Part shown: piece by piece, positions 5,964 to 11,933 of the stretch
Numbering within the stretch: the first letter of the stretch is position 1
Layout of the letters: each line of letters begins with the position of its first letter
From: CAYTKU01 sp964550845
GTDB lineage: Bacteria > Patescibacteriota > Patescibacteriia > Magasanikbacterales > UBA922
Assembly: GCA_964550845.1 (NCBI GenBank)
Contig: CAZKAD010000030.1
Location: 1-11,933, forward strand
Reading direction: 5' to 3'
DNA length: 11,933 bases
Translations under genes and position numbers: made by a program
Notes under the pieces: model-generated
The model's database searches: none
What the model was told of the DNA's origin: nothing
Seen by the model: the letters and a program-made list of their open reading frames with translations, nothing else

Positions 5964-7181
5964 ATGCCTGATCAAAAACCGCTCGCAAAAATTCCAGTAA
6001 AAAAAGCCGACGGTACGACCGTATTTTTAACCATGGATGAATTTCGTGAATATAAAAAACAATCGACAACACAAAGTGGGGGTTCTGCTCCTAAAAAATT
6101 AGAGCCAGGAAAGACGCAGAAGATTGAAATGCCACTTCCTATGGTTGCAAATATAAAGACAGAGGTGGCGAATGTCGCACCAGTCAAAGATATTTTTATT
6201 GACGAAGCAAAGGCCTCTCATGTTGATGACATCCCTTTAGCAAAGCCACCTGTCGTAGAATCCAAGCCAGTTGAAGTTGTTCCACCTCCTGCGTCAAAGC
6301 TCCAATGGAAATCATCCGACCATGCTTCTTTGCTCGAAGAAGATCTTGCAGAAGAAAAAAAGACTATTCCTGCTCCCACAACTACTTCTGATAATACATC
6401 TACTCTTTTAAGAACGATTAAAGCTCAGTTTCCTTTTCCCGTGAGTAAAGATATTGAAGGGCGGTTTGATTCCTTAGTTTTGTCTCGTATTCGCGATATT
6501 CGTACACCCCTTGATGTCGAACAGTATGCAAAAATGAGCAAAGATCAAGGCGGACTTGGAATGGAAGAAGACCAGGTAAGTATGCTGCTCGCTGTTATTG
6601 CCGCTGCGCAAAAAATTTCTGCTCCTCCAACCTCATCACAATCACAGCCTTCAGTACCAAAACCACCTGCGCCAACAGCTGCTGTACCTACTTCTCCTAC
6701 ACCGGTACGCCAAGCTCCTCCGATTACTCCGGTTATGAATCCTCAAACAACCCCTCGCATTCCTCTCCCAATTGAACCTCAAGAATATACTTTTAACCCT
6801 GCACCAAAATCCAGTCCAGCAGGAAGCGGTAAAGCCATGATGCAAGATATAGTCCCACCAGAGCGCAGACGAACGATGGGACCTGTTGATGAGTTGCAAT
6901 TTTTTTCACTCGTAGATTTTCGACGTCTCGCTCCAAAAACAGAAAGCGCCAAAGAGATTTTGAAGAGCAAATTTCAGGCGTTGCAAGAAGAATCTTATGT
7001 TTTGTTTCTCGATGCTCGTGATGCCTGGCACCAAAGTCCACTCTTTAAAGTCTATCAAGACACTATCCTTGGTGCACTTGAGAATAAATGGACCCTCCAA
7101 AATGCTATTGGCAATAATCCAAATGGACTCACGCTTGAAGAAGTCAACGCAATTGTGGAAGTAAATCATTATTTAGGGTAA
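5964..7181 (+). CDS. Unrecognised protein with two small domains and proline-rich linkers
   Basis: A 405-residue soluble protein I do not recognise. A short N-terminal part (1-33) contains a D-G-T-T-V-F-L-T-M-D-E-F stretch. A disordered Pro/Lys/Glu-rich segment runs to about 145. A compact, probably helical domain occupies about 147-217. A second Pro/Thr/Ser-rich linker spans about 218-300, and a C-terminal helical domain spans about 306-405. No signal peptide or membrane segment is visible. The bead-on-string layout suits a scaffold or adaptor linking complex parts, perhaps the secretion ATPase and the membrane channel, but that is inference. TATAAT at 5956-5961 is too close to the ATG to be its promoter. 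The stop lies six bases before the PrgI start, so the genes are co-transcribed. Confidence 0.72.
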   Translation: MPDQKPLAKIPVKKADGTTVFLTMDEFREYKKQSTTQSGGSAPKKLEPGKTQKIEMPLPMVANIKTEVANVAPVKDIFIDEAKASHVDDIPLAKPPVVESKPVEVVPPPASKLQWKSSDHASLLEEDLAEEKKTIPAPTTTSDNTSTLLRTIKAQFPFPVSKDIEGRFDSLVLSRIRDIRTPLDVEQYAKMSKDQGGLGMEEDQVSMLLAVIAAAQKISAPPTSSQSQPSVPKPPAPTAAVPTSPTPVRQAPPITPVMNPQTTPRIPLPIEPQEYTFNPAPKSSPAGSGKAMMQDIVPPERRRTMGPVDELQFFSLVDFRRLAPKTESAKEILKSKFQALQEESYVLFLDARDAWHQSPLFKVYQDTILGALENKWTLQNAIGNNPNGLTLEEVNAIVEVNHYLG

Positions 7182-7187
7182 AATAGT

Positions 7188-7622
7188 ATGCAGCAATTTG
7201 TGGTACCACAATTTATTGATGTTGAAGATAAAATTTTTGGTCCAATTACGACTCGTCAGTTTTTGATTCTCCTCAGTGCTGGGGGAACTCTATTTCTTTG
7301 TTTCAAGTATCTTGATTTGGTCTTATTTGCAATCGCTGCTTTTATTCTTGGTGGACTTGCTTTGATCTTTGCCTTTTATAAACCAAATGGACAGTTATTT
7401 CATTATTTTTTACTCAATATTGTTCAAACGAACAGCAAACCAAAGCTACGAATTTGGAGAAAAGATCCAACTCGTGAAGAACTTGAATATTTACGAAAAC
7501 TTGGAACAGAAATAAAAGCAGAAGTCGCTCCTGCCAAAAAAGAAATTCATAGAGCGCATATCAAAAATTTGGCACTTATTGTAAATACGGGTGGTTATTA
7601 TAAAGGTGATGACGAGTTTTAA
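7188..7622 (+). CDS. PrgI family membrane protein (VirB3-like)
   Basis: A 144-residue protein with the typical PrgI-family opening: V-P-Q-F-I-D-V-E-D-K-I-F-G-P-I-T at residues 6-21, then Q-F. Two adjacent membrane segments follow (about 24-42 and 44-64), then K-P-N-G-Q-L at 65-70 and a soluble charged tail. PrgI proteins occur in type IV secretion and conjugation clusters of Gram-positive bacteria and Patescibacteria, where they occupy the place of VirB3 and sit next to VirB4 in the inner membrane complex. Here the gene lies five bases before the TraC-like gene and precedes VirB4, the usual order. The family's normal size is slightly smaller; the extra length is a C-terminal tail ending G-Y-Y-K-G-D-D-E-F. 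Confidence 0.85.
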   Translation: MQQFVVPQFIDVEDKIFGPITTRQFLILLSAGGTLFLCFKYLDLVLFAIAAFILGGLALIFAFYKPNGQLFHYFLLNIVQTNSKPKLRIWRKDPTREELEYLRKLGTEIKAEVAPAKKEIHRAHIKNLALIVNTGGYYKGDDEF

Positions 7623-7627
7623 ACTAT

Positions 7628-8308
7628 ATGGCTGATAAAAAAACAGCACAGAAAAAATTTCCTCCAACCCAAACCTACCTTCCAATTGCGGAAATTAAGG
7701 ATGGAACCGTTGTACTCAAAGATGGAACCCTTCGATCAGTTCTTTTGGTTTCCAGCATTAACTTTGCCTTGAAATCTGATGATGAACAAAATGCTCTCAT
7801 TTCCTCCTATGTTGGTTTTTTAAATTCACTCGATTTTCCGGTTCAGGTGGTGATGCAATCACGCAAACTCCAGATTCAACCATATTTGGATAATCTTCTA
7901 AAAATCGAAAAAGAACTTCCCAATGAACTTTTAAAAGTGCAGATTGCGGATTACCGTGCTTTTGTGAAAGAACTTGTAGAGATTGGCCAGATTATGACCA
8001 AACGATTTTATGTTGTGGTTCCCTACGATCCACTTTCAAACAAGAAAAAAGGATTTGTGGCTCGTTTTAAAGAAGTCATCAAACCTGCAATTACTATTCG
8101 TATCAAAGAAGAACGCTTTCAGGCACGTAAAAAAGATCTTGAATCCCGTGTTCGACAAGTTAATGGGGGACTAGAAAGTATGGGTCTGCAAGTGGTTGCT
8201 CTTGATACCCAATCACTCATTGAACTCTACTATACATCGTATAATCCAGATATTGCGTTTGCCCAAGAGCTTCAAAATATCGAAGATATCCGAATCGATG
8301 AAATATAA
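7628..8308 (+). CDS. TraC-like protein resembling the VirB4 N-terminal domain
   Basis: A 226-residue soluble protein. Its first 75 residues (L-P-I-A-E-I-K-D-G-T-V-V-L-K-D-G-T followed by S-I-N-F-A-L-K-S-D-D-E-Q) resemble the beginning of full-length VirB4/TraC ATPases of conjugation systems. There is no Walker motif, so it should not hydrolyse ATP itself. It lies between PrgI and VirB4 with five-base spacers on both sides, so it is likely made together with VirB4 and may pair with it. Residues 160-180 are basic and helical. It reads as a VirB4 N-terminal domain encoded as a separate gene. The family match is from the sequence pattern; the pairing is inference. Confidence 0.75.
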   Translation: MADKKTAQKKFPPTQTYLPIAEIKDGTVVLKDGTLRSVLLVSSINFALKSDDEQNALISSYVGFLNSLDFPVQVVMQSRKLQIQPYLDNLLKIEKELPNELLKVQIADYRAFVKELVEIGQIMTKRFYVVVPYDPLSNKKKGFVARFKEVIKPAITIRIKEERFQARKKDLESRVRQVNGGLESMGLQVVALDTQSLIELYYTSYNPDIAFAQELQNIEDIRIDEI

Positions 8309-8313
8309 TTTTT

Positions 8314-10182
8314 ATGGCATTTAAACCTGTTTCTACAACTCAAGGTGGCCGAAAAGAAGAAAAAGTGCTGAGCAAAGAACAACTGATGAAAGCACAGATG
8401 CAGCAGGAAATGGTCACGATTGAAGAAGAAAAAGTATACCGCGAGGGTACGGTTGCGATTCGTGATTTGATTGCACCGTCCGCTTTTAAAGTCGACTCTA
8501 CCTTTATTCAGCTGGGAGATATCTTTTTGCGTACTATTTTTGTTATTACCTATCCTCGTTATATTTCCGTAGGCTGGAGTTCTCCTATTTTGAATCTCAA
8601 TATCACCATGGATATTGCCATGTTTTTTTATCCTATCAAAGCGCCGGTTATTTTGAAACAGCTCAAGAAAAAAGTTGGTGCGCTCGAAGCGCAGATTAGT
8701 TCTGATGCAGAAAAAGGAGCACCTCGTGATCCAATTCGCGAAACGGCGCTTCGTGATATTGAACAGCTTCGTGACGATTTGACCCAGGGGATCGAACACT
8801 TTTTTCAGTTTGCATTTTATGTTACGCTCTATGCCAAGAGTAAAGAAGAACTGGACAAAATTTCTGAAGATATAGAAAATATTTTTGGTTCGAAACTTAT
8901 TTACAGTAAAGCCGTCCTTTTTCAAGCTGAACAAGGATTTACTTCCACACTTCCTCTTTGTATTGACGATGTGATGGTGGCATTCAACATGAATTCTAGT
9001 CCGATAGCATCATCTTTTCCATTTATCTCTTCCGAACTCACGAGCGATGATGGAATTTTGTATGGTATCAATCGACACAACAATAGTCTCATTCTCTTTG
9101 ATCGTTTTTCACTGCAAAATGCCAACATGGTGGTTTTTGCGACCTCTGGTGCTGGAAAATCGTATGCCGTAAAGCTTGAAGTATTACGTTCTCTCATGAT
9201 GGGCATTGATGTTATTATTATCGATCCAGAAATGGAGTACACACATCTTTGTGAAGCCGTAGGTGGAACCTATATCAATATTTCTTTGGCATCAGAGAGT
9301 AAAGTAAATCCATTTGACTTGCCTCGTCCGGTTGGTCAGCAGGTTTCAACCGAGGATGTAATTCGAAGCGCTGTTATTACACTCAAGGGTCTTATTCGTA
9401 TCATGTTTGGAACTCTTACCGCGCAAGAAGATTCACTTATGGATCGAGCGCTGCTCGAAACATTTGCCAAAAAAGATATTACGCCATCGAGTGATCTAGC
9501 AACTGTGGATCCACCTATTATGCAAGACTTACTGGATGTTTTGCAAGGTATGGAAGGATCAGAAAATTTGGCTATAAAACTTGAAAAATATACCAATGGT
9601 ACATTCTCTGGTCTTTTCAATTCTCCAACCAATGTCAACATGAATAATCAATTGGTGATCTTTAGTGTGCGCGACCTTGAAGATGAACTGCGTCCGATGG
9701 CTATCTATACTCTCATTAACTATATTTGGAATATTGTTCGCAGTGAGCGCAAAAAACGTATTTTGGTGATTGATGAAGCATGGTGGCTTATGACACACGA
9801 AGATTCTGCCAAATTTATTTTTGCTCTCGTTAAGCGTTGTCGTAAATATTACCTCGGTGTGACGACTATTACTCAGGATGTGAACGACTTTTTGCAATCA
9901 CAATATGGTCGTGCCATTGTTACGAACTCGGCTTTGCAAATGCTCCTGCGCCAATCACCTGCAGCCATTGATAATATTCAGAAAATCTTCTTGTTAACCG
10001 AAGGAGAAAAATACTTGCTTCTTGAATCAGCGGTAGGAGAGGGCATTTTCTTTGCTGGACTTAAACATGCTGCCATCAAGATCGTTGCCTCGTATACTGA
10101 GGATCAACTCATTACCACTGATCCAAAACAACTCCTTGAAATTGAAAAAGCGAAACGAGAATTTGAAGAACAAACAGGCTAA
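8314..10182 (+). CDS. virB4: VirB4-type secretion ATPase
   Basis: A 622-residue ATPase that would power a type IV secretion-like apparatus at the inner face of the membrane. Residues 1-250 form the N-terminal VirB4 domain with a charged helical stretch at about 123-160. The ATPase core begins near 260. The Walker A motif G-A-G-K-S is at 279-283. The Walker B motif I-L-V-I-D-E is at 483-488, followed by A-W-W. The conserved R-K-Y-Y-L-G-V-T-T-I-T-Q-D stretch is at 510-522, and T-N-S-A-L-Q-M-L-L-R-Q is at 537-547. All catalytic residues expected of an active enzyme are present. Full-length VirB4 homologues are usually longer; the missing N-terminal portion seems to be the preceding gene. There is no Shine-Dalgarno site. 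The next gene starts 25 bases after the stop. Confidence 0.92.
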   Translation: MAFKPVSTTQGGRKEEKVLSKEQLMKAQMQQEMVTIEEEKVYREGTVAIRDLIAPSAFKVDSTFIQLGDIFLRTIFVITYPRYISVGWSSPILNLNITMDIAMFFYPIKAPVILKQLKKKVGALEAQISSDAEKGAPRDPIRETALRDIEQLRDDLTQGIEHFFQFAFYVTLYAKSKEELDKISEDIENIFGSKLIYSKAVLFQAEQGFTSTLPLCIDDVMVAFNMNSSPIASSFPFISSELTSDDGILYGINRHNNSLILFDRFSLQNANMVVFATSGAGKSYAVKLEVLRSLMMGIDVIIIDPEMEYTHLCEAVGGTYINISLASESKVNPFDLPRPVGQQVSTEDVIRSAVITLKGLIRIMFGTLTAQEDSLMDRALLETFAKKDITPSSDLATVDPPIMQDLLDVLQGMEGSENLAIKLEKYTNGTFSGLFNSPTNVNMNNQLVIFSVRDLEDELRPMAIYTLINYIWNIVRSERKKRILVIDEAWWLMTHEDSAKFIFALVKRCRKYYLGVTTITQDVNDFLQSQYGRAIVTNSALQMLLRQSPAAIDNIQKIFLLTEGEKYLLLESAVGEGIFFAGLKHAAIKIVASYTEDQLITTDPKQLLEIEKAKREFEEQTG

Positions 10183-10207
10183 ATTTTTCATCTTTAATGT
10201 TATTCCT

Positions 10208-10801
10208 ATGATTGAAGGCCGAAAAAAAATATTTATATTCGCTGGTGTATCTTTTTTATTTGTTATTGCTATTGTTTTGCTCTTACTTTTTTTGCGCGAC
10301 AAACCAAATGGCAATGAACCGCCTCAAACAGAATCTTCGGTTACTTCTACAGTAAATGGTATTCCAATTGATACGGAAATGCGTACATTTGAACCACCAA
10401 AAAATAATCCACCCCCACCTCCTCCTGCAAATACTGAGGAACGTGAGAAATTGTATGTGCGTCAGCTCTCTCGTACTTTTGTCGAACGTTTTGAAACTTT
10501 TTCCAACCAAAATGATAATCGTAATATCGAGGATGCGACAGAACTGGCTACTGCCAACATGGCTGGGTATATTGCTACCAAATCCAAAGAACAAACAGGG
10601 GAGTATCAAGGAGTCACCACCAAAGTTATTTCTATGGAACTCACTGCCTTTACCACTGAAAGTGCAACGGTTCGGGTAGGCGCTCAGGTAGAGACTCAGA
10701 CCTTGTCAGCCAAACAAACCAGTTATAAAAATGGACGAGTGGAGCTGTTGAAAGTCGACGGTGTGTGGAAAGTCAATGGAGTTTTTTGGGATCCAGCCTA
10801 A
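10208..10801 (+). CDS. Single-pass membrane protein with VirB8/NTF2-like extracytoplasmic domain
   Basis: A 197-residue protein. A longer frame opens at 10052 inside virB4, but the ATG at 10208 is chosen because it lies after the VirB4 stop and gives a clean N-terminus. Residues 8-29 form one membrane helix after a short basic start. A disordered, proline-rich spacer with six consecutive Pro follows (about 32-76), then a folded domain (about 80-197) ending V-D-G-V-W-K-V-N-G-V-F-W. The pattern of helices then beta strands with a final W-K-V-x-G strand resembles NTF2-like domains, the fold of VirB8 and TcpC/TraM of type IV secretion systems. The topology and position after VirB4 fit a VirB8-like role. 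Sequence similarity is too weak to be certain. Confidence 0.65.
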   Translation: MIEGRKKIFIFAGVSFLFVIAIVLLLLFLRDKPNGNEPPQTESSVTSTVNGIPIDTEMRTFEPPKNNPPPPPPANTEEREKLYVRQLSRTFVERFETFSNQNDNRNIEDATELATANMAGYIATKSKEQTGEYQGVTTKVISMELTAFTTESATVRVGAQVETQTLSAKQTSYKNGRVELLKVDGVWKVNGVFWDPA

Positions 10802-10821
10802 TATCTTCTAAACAAACTCGA

Positions 10822-10828
10822 AAGGAGG
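10822..10828 (+). promoter_or_regulatory. Strong Shine-Dalgarno site of comFC
   Basis: AAGGAGG lies three bases before the ATG at 10832. It is the only obvious Shine-Dalgarno site among the + strand genes here. The spacer is shorter than usual. Confidence 0.7.
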
Positions 10829-10831
10829 GAT

Positions 10832-11539
10832 ATGAATTCTTTTTTAAAGAGGTACTTTGAATTTTTCAAAGAGCTTCTTTTTCCTCTTTTTTGTATTGCC
10901 TGTGAAAAAGAGGGAAATCTTCTTTGTGATTCTTGTATGTACCTGGTTGAGAAGGCAGGTGTTTTTTGCTGTCCAGTTTGTCAGCAGTCTCGTCCTTTTG
11001 GGAAAACTTGTATAGAGTGTAAAGAGTCTACTTTTTTGGATGGCCACTGTGCGATAGGTGCATTTTCCGAAAACAGTATATGGTCCAAAATTATTCATGC
11101 CTATAAATATAATTTTGTTTCTGACGCTGAGAGAATTTTTGAAAATGTTATAAAAGAATTTGTAGATGTACAGAAGGAAATATTTGCGCACGTAGATTTG
11201 ATTGTATCAGTACCACTTCACAGGCGAAGATTGGCGCAGAGGGGATTTAATCAATCCGAAAAAATTGCTGCTATTGTTAGGAGTATTCTTCATCTGCCAG
11301 GAGAAAATGTTTTATTGAGGCAGAATTTTACCCATCAGCAGGCAAAACTCAAAAAGCAGGAACGATTGGCCAATGTGCAGGATGCGTTTATTTTGAAAAA
11401 TAATTTTGATCCGCAAGGAAAAAATATTCTCCTTGTCGATGATGTATTTACGACTGGATCAACGCTCAACGAATGTGCAAAGGTTTTAAAAGAAAATAAG
11501 GCAGGGAAGATTCACGCTTTTACTCTGGCCAGGGGATAA
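10832..11539 (+). CDS. comFC: ComFC competence protein (zinc finger plus phosphoribosyltransferase-like)
   Basis: A 235-residue protein of normal ComFC length. ComFC proteins take part in natural transformation and handle incoming single-stranded DNA in the cytoplasm. The N-terminus carries four C-x-x-C pairs (21/24, 32/35, 47/50, 60/63), enough for two zinc-binding knuckles. The middle holds V-P-L-H-R-R-R at 127-133 and R-G-F-N-Q-S at 137-142, both family hallmarks. The phosphoribosyltransferase signature L-L-V-D-D-V-F-T-T-G-S-T lies at 200-211. It is complete. It starts 30 bases after the VirB8-like gene with its own strong ribosome binding site, so it may be co-transcribed but more strongly translated. 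Adjacency to a secretion-like cluster hints at DNA transport, which is inference. Confidence 0.92.
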   Translation: MNSFLKRYFEFFKELLFPLFCIACEKEGNLLCDSCMYLVEKAGVFCCPVCQQSRPFGKTCIECKESTFLDGHCAIGAFSENSIWSKIIHAYKYNFVSDAERIFENVIKEFVDVQKEIFAHVDLIVSVPLHRRRLAQRGFNQSEKIAAIVRSILHLPGENVLLRQNFTHQQAKLKKQERLANVQDAFILKNNFDPQGKNILLVDDVFTTGSTLNECAKVLKENKAGKIHAFTLARG

Positions 11540-11564
11540 ATTTCTTTTGAAAAAATTATTTTTG

Positions 11565-11573
11565 TGTTATTCT
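11565..11573 (+). promoter_or_regulatory. Extended -10 promoter for the small 3' gene
   Basis: TGTTATTCT is an extended -10 element (TG, one base, TATTCT). A TTGAAA at 11547-11552 could be the -35 box but leaves only a 15-base spacer. Transcription would start near 11580, about 26 bases before the ATG at 11606. Confidence 0.4.
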
Positions 11574-11605
11574 AATAATATTGATTTATTTTTAATTGTA
11601 AATAT

Positions 11606-11836
11606 ATGGGTTTATTTGGTAGAAGAGGTAGTCAGGAAAGAGGTACGCCTCCGGCAGCCCTCCCTCCAGAGGAACCAACACTTCCTCCTTTTGATCCTGC
11701 AACAGATCCATTATTGGAGGAAGTTATACAGGAGGGTGCGCGTCAGGCCGTAGAAAAAACTGCTGATAATGTGAGTGAGTTGATTGATAATGTAAGAATC
11801 GATCAGCCTCCGCGTAAAAGAGGTTGGTTTCGTTAG
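11606..11836 (+). CDS. Small proline-rich protein of unknown function
   Basis: A 76-residue protein I do not recognise. Both ends are basic and aromatic: the start is M-G-L-F-G-R-R and the end K-R-G-W-F-R. Residues 15-34 are rich in Pro and acidic residues, and residues 35-63 should form one amphipathic acidic helix. There is no signal peptide or membrane segment. The basic-aromatic ends could touch membrane or nucleic acid, which is a guess. It has its own likely promoter and a strong terminator, supporting a real single-gene transcript. An overlapping frame starting at 11547 is rejected because it would begin inside the promoter region. There is no clear Shine-Dalgarno site. Confidence 0.62.
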   Translation: MGLFGRRGSQERGTPPAALPPEEPTLPPFDPATDPLLEEVIQEGARQAVEKTADNVSELIDNVRIDQPPRKRGWFR

Positions 11837-11851
11837 TTTTTATAGACAATC

Positions 11852-11879
11852 AAAAACAACGCCTCAAGCGTTGTTTTTT
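11852..11879 (+). terminator. Intrinsic terminator after the small 3' gene
   Basis: A perfect 11-bp stem pairs AAAAACAACGC (11852-11862) with GCGTTGTTTTT (11868-11878) around a CTCAA loop and ends in a T-run. It begins 16 bases after the stop codon at 11836. The A-run on the other side would let it work in both directions. Confidence 0.85.
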
Positions 11880-11933
11880 GGTGCGGAGAGGGGGAGATTC
11901 TGCTTCGGCTCTCAGTCGCTTCCGCTCCTTCGG
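11880..11933. repeat. GC-rich tail resembling the sequence at 319-338
   Basis: Directly after the terminator the sequence turns GC-rich, opening GTGCGGAGAGGGGGAGATT. The sequence directly after the terminators at 285-318 opens GTGCCGGAGGGGGAGGGAA, nearly the same. The remainder is built from short variants of GCTTCGGCTC and CTTCCGCTCC. This looks like a dispersed repeat placed after terminators, cut by the window edge. No gene is visible in it. Confidence 0.45.

Noticed and set aside
10052..10207. Upstream extension of the VirB8-like gene overlapping virB4
   Set aside because: The extension runs in another frame over conserved VirB4 sequence and would bury the membrane anchor behind 52 extra residues; the ATG at 10208 gives a normal N-terminus.
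11878..11933. Possible minus-strand tRNA 3' end (the reverse complement reads ...CCCCCTCTCCGCACCA)
   Set aside because: Upstream on that strand there is no T-loop TTCGA or TTCAA at the required distance and no cloverleaf can be drawn; the rest is short GC-rich repeats.
1..11933. Recoded TGA (glycine) code known from some Patescibacteria
   Set aside because: The long frames contain no internal TGA and all genes end in TAA or TAG, so there is no need for recoding, although TGA stops are also absent.
1..11933. CRISPR arrays, insertion sequences, rRNA genes
   Set aside because: No regularly spaced direct repeats, transposase-like frames, terminal inverted repeats with target duplications, or rRNA-like conserved stretches were seen.

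Overview
The window looks like part of a Candidate Phyla Radiation (Patescibacteria) genome assembled from a metagenome. The evidence is AT-rich coding sequence, tightly packed genes that mostly lack Shine-Dalgarno leaders, and a type IV secretion-like cluster (VirB6/TrbL-like, PrgI, TraC-like, VirB4) followed by comFC. No gene seen here uses TGA as a stop and the long frames contain no internal TGA, so the standard bacterial code fits. The exact lineage cannot be read from this window.

Layout. Positions 2-238 hold the 3' end of a cysteine-containing, probably exported protein, followed by two stem-loop terminators (254-280 and 285-318). From about 319 to 840 the sequence changes sharply to GC-rich and carries one minus-strand gene (388-777) for a small cysteine-rich lipoprotein. 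Its 5' leader contains a hairpin that buries the ribosome binding site. This island is either horizontally acquired or a chimeric assembly join. After an AT-rich intergenic stretch comes a free-standing D-Ala-D-Ala-ligase-like ATP-grasp gene (1141-2046) with an operator-like palindrome upstream and its own terminator.

An extended -10 promoter at 2104-2112 starts the main module on the + strand. It comprises a large VirB6/TrbL-like membrane protein (2138 to about 4970, interrupted by a 100-N gap), two unrecognised soluble proteins (4982-5944 and 5964-7181), a PrgI-family membrane protein (7188-7622), a TraC-like protein (7628-8308), the VirB4 ATPase (8314-10182) and a single-pass protein with a VirB8/NTF2-like tail (10208-10801). 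comFC (10832-11539) follows with the clearest Shine-Dalgarno site on the + strand. A 76-residue proline-rich protein (11606-11836) with its own promoter and terminator closes the window.

Working model (inference). VirB6-like, PrgI and VirB8-like proteins would form an inner-membrane channel energised by VirB4, with the two unrecognised soluble proteins as lineage-specific cytoplasmic subunits. No relaxase, coupling protein or outer-membrane subunit is visible here. A non-conjugative role, such as DNA uptake alongside ComFC or delivery of material to a host cell, is therefore as plausible as conjugation.
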